From Oxytricha trifallax (taxonomy: Eukaryota; Ciliophora; Spirotrichea; Sporadotrichida; Oxytrichidae), in NCBI GenBank assembly GCA_000711775.1, contig ARYC01001540.1, positions 1 to 64,000 on the forward strand: a DNA stretch of 64,000 bases, given 5' to 3'. Below are positions 45,857 to 58,470 of this stretch, in pieces. Each line of letters opens with the position of its first letter. Positions within the stretch are counted from its first letter, which is position 1. Under the pieces are notes generated by a model. That model ran no database searches. It was given only the letters and a program-made list of their open reading frames with translations, and had not been told where the DNA came from. Made by a program: the position numbers and the translations under genes.

Positions 45857-48800
45857 TCAAGTACGGTGAAGATGGGAAAAAATTGATGATTTTATTTTGA
45901 GGCCATACTTACCAGTCTTATAGAGTTTGAGACGCTGACCAAGAATATGTGGGGTTTGTACCCCATTGACCGATTGGTTGCAAAGTTCCACCGTTCACAC
46001 TGGCTGTTTAGGGATCTGCTTTTACCTCCACATTTGAATTAAGTTTGATTTTTATTAATTAATAATTACTACTTTAATAATTAAACTAATAATGGAATCA
46101 ACTAAGAACTAAATCTGCGATGGCTCTCGCACCCTCATTATTAGCCACGCACCTCACTTACTCTAAACTGAATTCACTGCGCTTTGCGCGCATCTTGAAG
46201 AGCAACTCACGTCCTCTCGATCCGTGTAATTGATTTTACGTAGTTGCATATTTCTACAAATTTTCTTTACAAACGCTGCGCTTTTTTTACACTGTGATGT
46301 TTGTTACATTGAGATAACATTATAGCATCGCTTATCAGACAGTAACAATTTATGTCCATTTAAATCAATCAAAAATAACTTCTCTTGCACTCTTTGCAGA
46401 GTGTTTAAATACGCAATTAATTATTCATGAAAATGAAAAAGCCACTACTGAAACAGCCTCCCTAAACTTATATTATTCGCCTCGAACTTCTGCTCACTTT
46501 GCACGTTTATAGGGTGCAACAACTAAAAATAAAAAAAGATAATATTTATAAAGATGATAGTTAGCACTTTATATCAGAAAGCTGACATTCCCTATAAGAG
46601 GGGGATTATAGTCAAACTCAAGTCGAAATATAAATTTGCGAAGCCCTTGCACTTTGCTCTCTAACGTACTCTATTCTTCCACTATGAGGGAATTACTAAT
46701 ATTCTAGTGTACTATAAATGAGGAGGATTGGAAGTTATGAAGTTGCAAATCATAATATTAAAGACATCCGCAATCAAAATCATAGTTATAATAATAATGA
46801 GAAATATGGCTCAACCAACCCTAATTTTTCTCTCACACTTACATTCTAATTTTCTCCTAAAACTTCACTGGTTTCCAGGCAGTTTGAGAAATCCTGGTTT
46901 TATTCAGGGGTTGCCAACTTTATTGGATTCTTGCCCTGTAAATAGCCAGCTTGAAGTTCCTATTTTAAATTCAGAATTAATTGGTAACAAACATCAACGC
47001 CCAAATAATTTCAAAGTTAGGAGCTCCGCTCCAATCTCCCTCGCTTTTCTTCAAGTGCCCTAACTTACCCTCAGTTTATCTTTCAAGTACTGGTTCTTGC
47101 TATCAAGTCAACTAACTGTACTCACTCAGTCTTCAAAACTTTTTCAAAATTTCAAACCTAATCATTGATTAGTAGTAGCATGGCTACTTTCAAACTTGAT
47201 GTACTAAAATGAAAATTTTGGCAGCATTTCAGGTTTCTCTGGCTGTTTAACAAAAATCTTAAAATTCCAGCTACCAGCTTATATTCCCTACCTAAATCCC
47301 TAATTAATCTAAAAGTTGGCTTGAGCCCAGTAAATCTAGTTTAAAAGTAAAAATTCAAAAACTGTGCAGAATTTCCTAAATTTTCTCTGTTTCAAAACTA
47401 ACAGCTATTTTAATTAAAAGCAAGTTTAAAGTCAAAAGTTCAAGTGATGTTTGTTACAAAACATTTAAAGTCAAGTTTAGCAAGGGAAAAATTATAAAAG
47501 TATTAAAAACAAAGTACACTCTATTGATTGATAATTTCTCTACTGTTAGATCTAGAGCTAGAGTTAATTAGTATATTAAAGCTTGGGGAATAGTGGCCAC
47601 TATTAAATTTACTTTAAAGTCTAAGCATTTTGGTTTTAAAAACATTTAATTATTAAAAGTAACAAGTAAGAATCATCAAAGTAACAGTAAAGAACCCTTT
47701 TAATCTAATTTAAGAACCAAGAACAAAATCAAAGTAACAGTAAGAACCAAAGTAACAAATTTAAAGAACCCAATTTAATAGTTAGTAAGAACCCAAGTAA
47801 CAGTTTTAGTTAGAAAGAACCCAAAGTAACAGTGAAACAATAATCAAGAACTCCAAGAACCCTTTGAGGAGATTTTTTTAATTTAGAAATAGCTTTAGCT
47901 TAAGCTTGCCTGGCCAGGCTTTACGATCGATTTAAATAACAAGTAACAAAGTAACAGTGATTTTAGTAACAAGCAAGAAAGAACCCAAGTAACAAGAAAC
48001 AGAACCCATTTTAAAAACATTAACAAGAGATTAAAACTTACGTACTTACTTTAAATTGATTTTGAGAACTACTATTGAAGGCCTTCTTTGATTTAACTAG
48101 TGGAGATTTTGATTTTGAAAATTATTAAGATAATGGTTTTTTGATTTTTGATTTTTAAGAAACAGGCAAAGTCTAATAATCTAAAAAGCGATTATTAGTT
48201 TAAGGTTTTAATCAATCTACTATGCAACTGCGATCACTGGCTCTCCAAGTTACTTTGCCTCGAGAACACCCTAAGCTTTGTTTAGGCCCCCTGATGTCTC
48301 ACTCACGTTTCACCACCAGGATACGGCAAGTTATTGATTAAAAGTTGAAGCAAGATCTGAATCATTTAAAAAACACAATGATCAGTTTAGTTTATTTTTT
48401 TGTCGCGAAGTGCGAAAGTATTTTATTATTTAATTAATTATAAAAATGACTCGAATTTATACTGTTTTTTTCGAGAAAATTTGAATATTCAAAACGGATG
48501 GCTATAAATCAATCCTGGAAATTGTATATAATTTGACCAAGTTCAGCAACTTTGATCCCCCGAATTCGATTAAACTAAGTTTGCCCTGAGTTTAATTAAA
48601 TGCTTGCATCAAGATGCGTAAATAATTTTGAGAGAAATTGATTTGCCTAATTAAATTCCTAACTTGCTTATACCTACAATTAATTGAATTACCTGGCCTA
48701 GGTACTCACCCAGACCGTAGAGAAGCGTCAAGGGGCTTCAAGCGTTAATCGGCTCAGGGAGTATCCCTAATAGTAATTTCAGGATTTGTGAGTGCTTATA

Positions 48801-49249
48801 GATAAAGCCAATAGTTCAGCACTCATACTAATAGGAATGAGTTAGTCCTTAAAATTTTACTAGAAGTTCAACTGCCCTCACTCCATACCCTCATTTCTTA
48901 TGAACTCATTATAGGTTAGAAACATTAGTAAGGCAATCAAGGTAGCATGTAAATGCACTATTGCTAAGTTACTTTACTTTCTTAGCTTAACTGATTAGGT
49001 CAAAGAAGATGCTCAAAATTTTCTTAGATTAGAAAAGGATTGATGTAAGTTTCGATTTGATAATTACTTTATATACTATAGAAATGTGTAACTTAGAGTA
49101 AATTCTTAGTGAAAGTATAATAGTATGCTTAGTATAAATCAGGTTACAAGTATAGCAGCTTCCACAACTTTAAGCTGTAGTTTATAATTCATAATTCTCT
49201 AGCTAAAGTTGCTTGGTTTAGAGACTTCCATTCAAACAAGCACTTCGAT
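45857..49249. other. Element B left subterminal region, no recognised gene
   Basis: Contains the block shared with 28680-29297. A small ORF lies at 46554-46721 (MIVSTLYQKADIPYKRGIIV). An Asn-rich frame starts at 46717 (MRRIGSYEVANHNIKDIRNQ) and is open for about 75 codons. The plus frame has few TGAs to about 47.6 kb, but no domain is recognised. 47660-48060 is a degenerate repeat field listed separately. Confidence 0.4.
47655..48060. repeat. Degenerate field of AAGTAACAG and AAGAACCC motifs
   Basis: About eight copies each of (A)AGTAAC(A/T)(A/G) and A(G/A)AACCC(A/T) alternate with irregular spacing in the left subterminal part of element B. No regular tandem unit. Confidence 0.7.
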
Positions 49250-50881
49250 TCACAAATTCTTTAGTGAGATTGCTTCTAAGGCTGCTGTTAAAACGTGATA
49301 AAAGTAGTGCCTCACTAAGTTCTAATTTATTCTGCTTATATTCATTCCCACCTCTTTCATAAATGCTGCCCAGTACCCTCTAAATTTCGTTACTTAACTT
49401 AAACTTACTTTGATTAGGCTCTTGTATTTAGTGGATTCAAGTCTCTGTTTTTTATCCAGGAGTACATTAGCTCAGCTGGCGCAATCTTGTAATGATAAGG
49501 CCCCAAAAACATTAGAGGTAATCTTAAGTCCATGTACTTTTCCATAATATTTTGAGACCTGTGATAAGGAGCATTATCAAGAAGTATCATAGTATTTGAT
49601 CTCCACTAACTGTCAATTGTTTCGAGTGTATTAATAAGCTTGCACAGAAAGTACAGGAAGGAGTTTGATTAGTTCTGCCATGATTTACTATATAAAACAA
49701 CTCTCCTGTACTTGAAACCCTTATGATCAAATTCATTTACCTAAGTTCTGAGAATTTGTAACTCTGTTTTTAACGTAAGGTGCAGTCCAGCCTCTGCGTC
49801 TTTCGTCTGTTTAGTTCAGAGTTGATTCATCAATGTTGATAATTCTCTTGCCTTTACTTAACTAGAGCACGAACTACTGTGCTGCATATTATCTCTGCAA
49901 CTTACTACTATTACTATTATGCAGAGTTGAAATCTACTTGATTTATTTGTAGGTCATCATTAACTCATTTTTCAGGAAGCGTCTTATCATTTACTTACTG
50001 CACCTTAGCTAGATGTTCTTCTATAAGCTGCGCTGAATATCTGAAAGCTGTACAGGTTAAGTATCAAGCATGAGCATGTTAACAATATGCGTGCGTGCTC
50101 TGCTGTGAAGCTTCTTATACCTGCCTCTGTTAACTTACTTCAGGTTCCAAAACCTGGCTTTCTTGACTGGACTTTTCAAGTACCTTCGCAACTTGAAGTA
50201 TGAAATGCCAAGTCTATTCATTATCTAGGAGTAAGATAGCTTTTCATTGTCTCTCAGTCTAAGTGACTCCTCTGCAAGCTTGAGTTCTTTCTATTACTAT
50301 TTCTTTTCTTTCCCCAACTGCTTTAGTATCCTACGAGGAACGGTTGCATTTAGTTGTGTATGCTAACCAAACACTGGAATCTAATCCTTCACTTTATGAT
50401 TCTCAATAACCTTGGCTTCAAGAGCGTTCATATCAATACTTTCGCCTCGCTCAATCAAACTTTAAGGTTCTAAATCTGATTGTTTGTATTCAGTGTAAAG
50501 CTTTAACACTAACTAGCCAAGAGTCTTGATGTCCTTATCACTCAGTAATGATGATTTAACTTCTTTTTTCACGCTTTTTCTATAGACCTCTTTGGGGTCA
50601 ATAATAAATCCCTCACTTTCAAACTCTGAAATTTCATCACGAGTATCCTCGAATAGGGAAGTCATATCTCTTATACTAACTTATTCTATTTTAACGTCTG
50701 CAACTGTTATATTTCTCTAATATAGCATATTAGTGGTTAAATAATCCGCCTGATCTTAAGAATCTTCTGATTAACTTTACGAGCTCGGCTCTTCACTTGA
50801 GCTGTTACCATCGTAATCTTTATCTTCCAACTTGAAGAAATCAGAGAGTCTTGACTGTCGTCTTCCAGAATAAGATTCCAT
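49250..50881 (-). pseudogene. Large DDE transposase of element B
   Basis: From ATG 50881 (MESYSGRRQSRLSDFFKL) an acidic N-terminal extension (NSSSEEPSSQSQSEDSQD) leads into a roughly 530-residue protein, longer than the 354-residue TBE enzyme. A helical DNA-binding region (SYSQIMNRLGISYFKLRRYL) precedes the core: RIINIDESTLNQTDE (first Asp), NTMILLDNAPYHRSQN (second Asp) and HYKIAPAELMYSWIK (Glu). The C-terminus YFYHVLTAALEAISLKNL ends at TGA 49250-49252. A 29-nt intron (49380-49408) restores the final exon (YWAAFMKEVGMNISRIN). A one-base shift near 49730 is the only clear lesion. An upstream in-frame ATG at 50986 is an alternative start. Confidence 0.87.
49380..49408 (-). other. Mini-intron in element B transposase (29 nt)
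   Basis: GTAAGTTTAAG...GAAATTTAG in gene orientation; splicing joins RAQS to KGYWAAFMKE and opens 45 further codons to a typical transposase C-terminus. Confidence 0.7.
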
Positions 50882-51239
50882 GAGAAGATTCCTAAATTTA
50901 ATAATAATGAATTCGTTTCGTGCTGGTAGGAAATCCGCTAGCGGAAATCGGATCGTGCTGGTGGGATTCATTATTAGGAAAAGCACTCTCTGCTTTTAGT
51001 AACTGCAGTGTCTTCCTGAATCAAAATTGAGCTATATAAAATGGTGAAAAGCACCTAACTTTTAAATTTTAATGAACCAATAGTAACTTACTGGTATCAA
51101 TGCTTCAGAACTCGCCCAGAAATGCAAAAGTAAGAAAGAGCTATACAACTTTCTTGCCCAAGACTGCCACGCTTTCTTACCCAAAGCGAACTCCACCAAC
51201 ATTTATTTCCTTAAGTAAATCATAAGAGCGGAGAAAGAG

Positions 51240-51275
51240 GTAACCACTAGCTTGCTCTTGTAACTATCATTATAG
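51240..51275 (+). other. Mini-intron in element B 22K gene (36 nt), new position
   Basis: GTAACCACTAG...ATTATAG, phase 0. Its removal gives a gap-free alignment with TBE 22K. The TBE genes have no intron here. Confidence 0.6.
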
Positions 51276-51585
51276 TATGTAAGAAGAGACGCAGTCAAAG
51301 TGTCAGCAGTGCCTTAAATCGATGGACTTACAGTTTAAGACTTTCTCGATTATGCAAGAGGGTCTTCAAGACTGCTCTAACACTTGCCTGATGAACGAGA
51401 TTGGGTCCACCTAGACAGATAATGGATCTGTGACTTGCTCTTCACCCTAGACACCAACGGTGTCTCCCAGATGATTAATGATGCAATGTTGTAACGAAGA
51501 GAAAAGCTAGACCATAACAGAGATCTCGTAATTGAAATGAGACCCGAGTTCGTGGACGCTCTCAGCAGATGCCTTAACTTTAGCA

Positions 51586-51617
51586 GTAAGTTTACTCTCT
51601 CTTAATTTCGTGTGTAG
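51586..51617 (+). other. Mini-intron 2 of element B 22K gene (32 nt)
   Basis: GTAAGTTTACTC...GTGTGTAG, phase 1 after Ser of LNFS; the same site as intron 2 in TBE, A and C. Confidence 0.75.
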
Positions 51618-51970
51618 CTGAGCAAGGTAAGGCTGTGAATCTAGTAAAGGATTCATCTAAAAGAAAGAGAACTCATGATTAAATGGACGAGGTAAAAGAT
51701 TATGAAATGGCTTTTAAAATAAGATAAGCAAGAATTCTTGCAGTAAACTAAAAAGTTGAAGAAATAACATGACGATATGGAAAGTAAGTTGCTTGACTTA
51801 CGCAAGATGAGAGAGTAGTTTATGCAAGATGGTAACTTGTAGAACATGCAAAATAGTCTCCTAACGTGAGACGCTGAGTGCTGCTGCTTCTCTTCCTCCA
51901 AGATTCTCTAAATGCTATTAATAACAAAAACATGAATATGGTGAATTGCTTAAAAAAATTAAGATAAATC

Positions 51971-54900
51971 TCATATTATTAATCTCGGTTTTCTCTCTGA
52001 ATTTCTATGGTTTATGTCGCTTTTAAAGTGCCTTCTCTCACTCAAGGCTGCCTTCAACCATCTCTCCATTGTCTCTTCCTCTCTGGCAGCTCTGTATAAG
52101 TGCAACTCAATGATTTATCTCTAGCACTGCGACGAGTAACCAACTCTCAAGTCTTATTTTATTCCTTGATTAAGTCAAGCTTTTGTTAACCTTTCAATAA
52201 TCTTCTCTTGGAACTTGCAGAACTGCTTTTACTTCTGGATCTCTCTGCCTTGAGCCTTAGTAATTTCATGATGCTACCGCTTTAAACTCCTTTGCACCAA
52301 TTACTATACCTGGTCGAATGGTTTATCTTGCAGCACAGGATTTTAACTCATCTTCTCTTCAATAAGCTCTATGAGAGAAGGTTAATAAAAACCCAACTTA
52401 CTTTATTCAGCTTATCCTTCAACTTTTTAAGGCTCTTTTTCTTCTTCAAGATTATCTTGCTTCACTACTGCTGCTGCGTTGCTTGCTTCACTGTAAGCTT
52501 TCTCAGTGAGAGCTACAATATGTTTAACGACTTCTCTTACAATATTATCTTGCTCCTAATCCTTTGAAAGCGCTGCAGAAATTTATTCTTAAGGCACCTT
52601 GCTTTATTCAACAAAACTATCCATTGCTTCTTATTGATTTTATAAAATTGATTATGCTTGGTTGTGCTTGCGATCAAGTATTAGATCTATTTCTTTCTAT
52701 ACAACTATAAGCAGCTGCTCTGAACTATCATTAGAAGCATTCTTGTATAACACGCGCTGCCATCTACCTTTGGTATTAAGTCTGCCGATTCTACCAATGA
52801 TTTATTCTTCAGATCTTCATGAAAAGACATCAGCGATGATTAAATAAGTACCCCCATTTGAATTGATTTCATCATTAGTTTAGATGTCTGTTCCTCTTCC
52901 CTGTGCTTCATTAAATAAGTAAACACCATAGTTCTTGCTCGCAGTCTTCATTAAATACCTGCCTTCAATGACAGACTCAATGACAGCGGCTGAGCCGTGG
53001 CTGAAGCTTTTGAAATCGAAAGAGGATTTCGAGAGGCCTGATTAAATAGCGTTGTAGTTATCAGAGGCGACAATTAAAACTGGGGAATTAGCAACTTAGT
53101 CCTTTATGAGTTCCTTGATTTTCTGCAAGTAATCTGCCTGATTTGAACTTACCAGCAAGTCTGGTAGCTGGGTCTTCTTATCACCTTGCAACTTATCAAG
53201 TGTAGGGAACACCACAGGTGTGCTTTGCAAAGCTAAGTTAAGACAGGTTTCCTCGGTTTGAGTAAGATGGCTGCCTGAAAAGCCGATAATACTTTTAGCT
53301 TGCTTGTAAAAATTAAGCTGGTTGACAATATTATCACTGGAGCCATCGAATAAAATCCAGTCGTATTCATCGACGAGCACGATACTGTCGCGCCAGACAC
53401 TTATGAATTTAGGAGTCTTCATTTGTTTCTTGAGTTGTGGTTGAGTAAAGAAGTAAATACCAGCGCTCTTAGCAATGAAATTAAAGTTCGAGTTAAGTGC
53501 CATCGCATTAATAACTTTTTAGAACTTCGTGAAATCTCTCTGCACCAGGTGCTCATTCTTGCCAATGATGATTACGGAGAGCTTGGTCCGAAGAGCTATA
53601 AGAATGGCTAGCGCAATGCAAATTAAGGTCTTGCCATTACCAATACCAAAATGAATTAAATGGCTTGCTTGCAAGTTGTCGCAGATATAGTTAATGCATA
53701 ATACTTGAGAACTGTACAACTTAAATCCCAGATTTTGCTGCAACTTTTCTAGGGCTTCACTGGCAGCCAACCTTTCATTCGAAGGCTTTGAATTGAAAGC
53801 ACTTGCTAGTTAGTGCAAGGTATTTGCATTCTCAAAGAGTTGAAGTAGGTCTGCAACTGTCTTATCAGAGAAGGCTTCCATGTTGCGAGGCAAGTGCAAA
53901 ATCCTTTGAATGTCAGAGCAGTCTCCATTAAGGCAGTTTTCAATAATATTGCAGCTCAGACTTACATTCTTTTCAATTTGAGCTTCTATGATTTACTGCT
54001 GAAGCTTCTAGATTTGCGGAATCTTGCCAACCCATTGTACGTCTCTATTCTGCAGTCTTTATGCAAGGCCTTTCATAAAGTAAACCATCGTGCTTGAATC
54101 AATAAGCTCTTGCTTCTGTAAGAATGTAGCCCTGGTAGTTGATATATAATCCTTGAGAGCATCAACAGTGTGAGAGCAAGATAAAGCACAAATTCTTACG
54201 AAGTACTCTGTGTATTCAACGGGAATATCTCTGATTAAGTGCAGGCCACAGTCCTGCTTTAGTAGAGTGATGAAAGGCACATTCAAAATGAAGAATGAAG
54301 AAGGTATAAGTTTCTAAACTTGAGAGTCAATTTCGAATAATTGCCAAGTCCGACCCATAAGCTGCACAATATAAGGGTTAGTTTCATCAAGTCTCACACT
54401 TGAGCAAGCTATTTTGTGAATGCGGCTACTGAATTGAAGAACACAAAGTTTGCCAAGCCTAGAGCTTGCCTTGCATTGGGGGAGCGTACTAATAACAAGA
54501 TCGATTCTTGTATTAACTAGTCTTCTACTTATACCTTTTCTCCTTAATAGTAACCCAAAGCAGCTAAAAAGATACGAGGCTTCGAGTCTTGGCCTAAGTT
54601 TCCATCGCTCAATATTAAATCCACCAGCAGAGAGAACAGGTTCTAGTGCATTTCCTGATCATTAGCGTTCTCAAAATTGCTTAGGAATGATAAAAGTGAC
54701 TGAGTGTTACGGGTCACTATATCTTGCAAAGTGCAAGACCTTTAATAATAATTAGAAGATTTGAAATTTTCAAAGTGTTTGATTAAGATCTTATGGCCGA
54801 TGATCGCCCCATAGTTAATAAAGAGCTGAGGTAAGGGTTCTTTATTTGGTTTTTAATCGCTTGCAAAGCTTATGCTCGTAGTGAAGTCGCTCACCTTTAC

Positions 54901-55247
54901 CTCTTCGTAAGTTGCAGTAAGATCAGGTGGCTCTGAAATTACAGATTTACTTTCATGGCTGCGCTTCGCCAACTTGGGTTTATTGTTATTTATAAATTTT
55001 CTCACGAACCGCTTGAAATCCTAAGTATTTTCAAAGTCTGCAAAATCCTCCTGCTCCAGCAGCAAACTTAAATAAAGTTGTTTTAATGCAGAAACTCCTT
55101 TGCACGATTGATCTTGGCACTGTCTTGTGCGTTTTTATATTTAGATTTGATCCCCTTGATTTTACCCGCATCTTCAAGATTTATTTTGGCTTGTAGATTT
55201 TCAAAAATCTGAGGTAAGTTTTCTTGTTCGAGTGCCTGTTCTGGCAT
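51971..55247 (-). pseudogene. SecA-like SF2 helicase gene of element B
   Basis: About 1,090 residues from ATG 55247 (MPEQALEQENLPQIFENL) to TGA 51971-51973. An N-terminal helical half leads to an ATPase core: HFGIGNGKTLICIAL (Walker A) near 53660, SIVLVDEYDWILFDG (Walker B) near 53370, IIGFSGSHLTQTEE (motif III) near 53290, NEAQGRGTDIQTND (motif V) near 52895, and SEEQIIGRIGRLNTKGR (motif VI) near 52800. The GRGTDI and QxxGRxGR pair with a preceding GGTYLI recalls bacterial SecA (AGRGTDI, GG, QLRGRSGRQG) more than ordinary DEAD helicases. The C-terminus is long, helical and Gln/Lys-rich. Lesions are a shift near 55070, a shift near 54410, and one TGA near 52165. Role inferred: ATP-driven motor, possibly in transposition. 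No secretion role is implied. Confidence 0.82.
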
Positions 55248-56024
55248 CTGCTAATTATTGATAGGTTCTAAATAGAAGCTAATAACAAGGATTGAAACTT
55301 ACCAGCAGCTGCATTTAAAAGTTGAGGAGGGTCGGTCTTAGAAGCCATCTCAAATCCAGTGACTGGATTCATCTGATTTATGCTAGATTTTAATGATTAA
55401 TTCCACTGGATTTTAATATTAAATAGCTGAATTATTAAAATCTCGACTGGATTATTGCAATTTTACTGTATGGGTTGCTACTCTTTCATCTATATCCTCC
55501 GGATTTATTCATGGCTCACTGCGAAACCACTTCAATTAAGGAGTATTTACTATAACTCATTAGACAAGTAGCTTCGAGTGACAAGGAGACGGGTGGTTGA
55601 AGAGCTGTGATAAATTTCGCCAACTTTGGAGCTCGAGCCAATGCAAAATTGGCTTTTTAAAAAAATGTCGGAATCCGCGGTACCTTTCAAATTCAAATCC
55701 TTTCCCCGTCCATAACTGAATAGTGGCGAATAGAAATGTGAAGAGGGGAATAGCTAGAAATTAATGGCACTCAAAATAGAAAATTCGGGTCTTAAGTTTG
55801 GACCTCGAAAAATGACCTCTGGCTTAAGCCAACAGCCTGGATTCTTGAGGTCAGGTCAGTAGGGTAGAATACTAACGTTGAAAAATCTCGAGAAGCACTC
55901 CAATAACCTACTGGCTTTCTGGTTACTTTCAACTTAAAATTTCAAAATACACTAATCAAACCCTATTAATCAAATCAATATCAAACTATATGGGTGCCGT
56001 AATATTCTCAACTCTTCTATTTCG
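55248..56024. other. Element B right subterminal region
   Basis: Possible alternative upstream start of the helicase gene at 55372 (MNPVTGFEMASKTDPPQ) with a GTAAGT site near 55302. An open plus frame from 55763 (MALKIENSGLKFGPRKMTS) runs into the repeat. Neither is certain. Confidence 0.35.
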
Positions 56025-56149
56025 ATTCTCTGGATCGGCTCCCTCAAATTAAGTTAAAATCTGTCCTTTTAAATTTCGTTATTTATTGATGCATTTAAAA
56101 CTTTTTATTCACTTATCAAACTCATGCGAACATACGTATTGGGGTTTAT
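56025..56149. repeat. Element B right terminal inverted repeat
   Basis: Reverse complement of 45732-45856; the same end in the same orientation, more diverged, occurs at 29170-29297. Confidence 0.95.
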
Positions 56150-58470
56150 ATATATATCACATTTTTGTTAAAAACATGTAATATTCTCAAATAATTGTAC
56201 ACTTTATATCTATAAAACCCTTTTTTTAGAAATGATTGTATAATTTCAATGTACATTTTTATAACTATTAATGTGTGATTTTATTGTACAATATACAATT
56301 GTACAATCAAATACCATGCATTAAATAAAAATTTTGAAGATCAAATGATATAAATTTATTTTATATTTTCCCAAAGTTAATTACATTTATTTTATTATAA
56401 TAATACTCTTTATTATAAAAAAAGTGTTAGAAATTATGATTTTTATAATTATAATTAATAAATTTAATCAGTATTAAAACTACTATAAAATAAAATTAAT
56501 AATATATTTTAGGTTTTTATGATTGATTAATCAATAAAACTTATTAATAATAATCAGGGAGATTATTCCAATAATTATAATTTTAGTATTTTTTCCTCTC
56601 TAGATGTTGAATAAGTGTTTTAAAACCTCTTAAACAATGAAGAGCTAGCCTAGAAGGACAAGGCCTATGAATTATATATATATATATATATAATTCACTT
56701 TTTTCAAAATATATTTTAATTAAAAGAATAAATGTATTTGTAAAAATATAATGCTTTAGTGCAATTTATTTAAGAATAATAAAGTTCGAAAATTAATTAA
56801 TAATTATTCACTAAAATTCAATAATTTATACAATAATTAATAACTATGCAAATTAAATATGCGTAACTTTCGACAAAAGTTTTATTAAAAGCGGGCTATA
56901 AAAATAATAAGCATAATTGGCTAAAAAGAGAAAATTTCTCTATTAAGAAATTATAAAAAAGAATCAGATATTGTAATTAATGAAAATTTCTACATTTTTA
57001 AACTTAAAAATACATTTCTATTTATTGGGATAAATAAAGCTATTTTCTTATGCATTAAATATAATAATCTTAGATAATATTTATATTTTAAAAAATTAGA
57101 AATCTGATCTATACTTGAGTAAAATTTTTTAAATTAAATCTTAACAAGAAAATTTTAAATAGCCGACTTTTTTTAATTAAAATATTTAAAGAGTTTGCAT
57201 ATAGATATTTATTGATATTATATTTTGAATGTTATAAAGGCAAAATATTAAGATAATGAAAAATTATAGATAATTAAAGTGTTAATTTTATATTTTAAAT
57301 AAATGGCAAAAATATTTTTACAAATAAACATAATTAAAAATAAGAATTTTTTAAATTCTAATTGAATAAAATAAAAATCATCAAAATTGTATTATCTTAT
57401 AATTAAATTAATTTAAATTAAAATTCCGATTTAATTATTACCGATATGAATAAACTTTAATAAGAAATTAAATTGATTAACCATTATATTTTTTAAGTTT
57501 AAATTTAAATATGCAATATTATATTTATCCAGAATTTCCAATAATTCCACGATTTCAAGATCACATTCAAATTAATATTTAATTATTTAATTATAAATTT
57601 TTTATCAAATCATGGGATCTTTCAGAAGTTTTAATAAAAATATATAGTTTAACTTTCTTAAATAATTTTGATAAAGTATATATAATTGAATATTATTTGA
57701 TATAATAATTTAAGTAGCATTCTAATAATGAACTATAAACTTTATAATAGTATAATTATTTATTTATCTATAAGAAAAGAATTGTCAATTTTTCGAATAA
57801 AATAATCTCAAAAACAAGAAATCATTTATATCAATAATAATTTATTAATATATTTTAATTAATTAAAATAGGAGGAGGAGTTCTTAAAATTGTTTGATAA
57901 AAGTAAAAAAAATAAATATTGTATTTTTAAAAATAAAATGGATTTTATAATAATGAAAAAATGTTGATTATATGAAAAAATTAATCTTAATCTATCATAA
58001 TATAGAGCTAATTTAAATTACTTCATATTAATATGACAAATATTCATTTTTTTATCTATCTTTAATATTTATTGAGATAATAAATGAATGTAAATATTTA
58101 ATATTAAATTTTATGATTTTTATTACAATTTATCTTCCCATTTTTATTTTTAAACAATTGAACAAAAAATATTGTTATAAAAGTCTTTTAGTAAATTTGA
58201 TCAACCTTTAATTTTATTTTAATAATTTAATGAAAGTTTGCTTGTCATTTTATTAATGTTAAAATCATTTACATTACATCGATATTTACAAAAAATTCAT
58301 GACTTGAAAAATTAAAATAGGGAGCAATTTAACTATGGAAAAGATAGCCTTAAAATATAAAATCAACCCTACGATTCTTCTGTGAAAAGAAAATCATTAT
58401 TTGAAACATATTTGGTGCGCCCAAATCCTAAGGAATATTATATAATATCAATTATTTTTATTAATATAAT
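56150..58470. other. Extremely AT-rich, no gene recognised
   Basis: Includes TTGTACAAT motifs at 56190-56310 and a short TA run near 56670-56690. Nothing else supportable. Confidence 0.5.

Larger units (their letters stand above)
51072..51869 (+). pseudogene. 22K-like gene of element B
   Basis: From ATG 51072 (MNQQQLTGINASELAQKC) the protein aligns without gaps to TBE 22K: KSKKELYNFLAQDCHAFLP, STNIYFLKQIIRAEKE, then YVRRDAVKVSAVPQIDGL after a 36-nt intron (51240-51275), QDFLDYARGSSRLLQHLPD, and FVDALSRCLNFS. A 32-nt intron (51586-51617) at the conserved intron-2 site then leads into TEQGKAVNLVKDSSKRKRTH, a possible nuclear signal. Intron 1 of the TBE gene is absent. Near 51705 the frame slips into a coiled-coil-like tail (KKLKKQHDDMESKLLDLRK) ending at TGA 51867-51869. 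Without that slip the stop is at 51770-51772. It is convergent with the helicase gene. Confidence 0.8.
45732..56149. mobile_element. Element B: 10.4-kb transposon with 125-bp terminal inverted repeats
   Basis: Terminal inverted repeats 45732-45856 and 56025-56149 match at 124 of 125 bases as read. They enclose a DDE transposase (minus), a 22K gene (plus) and a SecA-like helicase gene (minus). The outer end ATAAACCCCAATACGT has a C4A2 core reminiscent of TBE ends. Relative to TBEs the 22K gene is flipped against its neighbours: it is divergent from the transposase and convergent with the helicase. Near-identical ends suggest a recent insertion, yet the genes have lesions. Confidence 0.9.

Noticed and set aside
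46728..47063. Plus-strand ORF of 111 residues in element B
   Set aside because: Hydrophobic low-information product; an overlapping frame is at least as protein-like, and there is no relative in other elements.
51653..51901. Minus-strand ORF of 82 residues
   Set aside because: Shadow of the C-terminal coding part of the element B 22K gene.
54450..54665. Plus-strand ORF within the helicase region
   Set aside because: Antisense shadow of a long minus-strand helicase frame.
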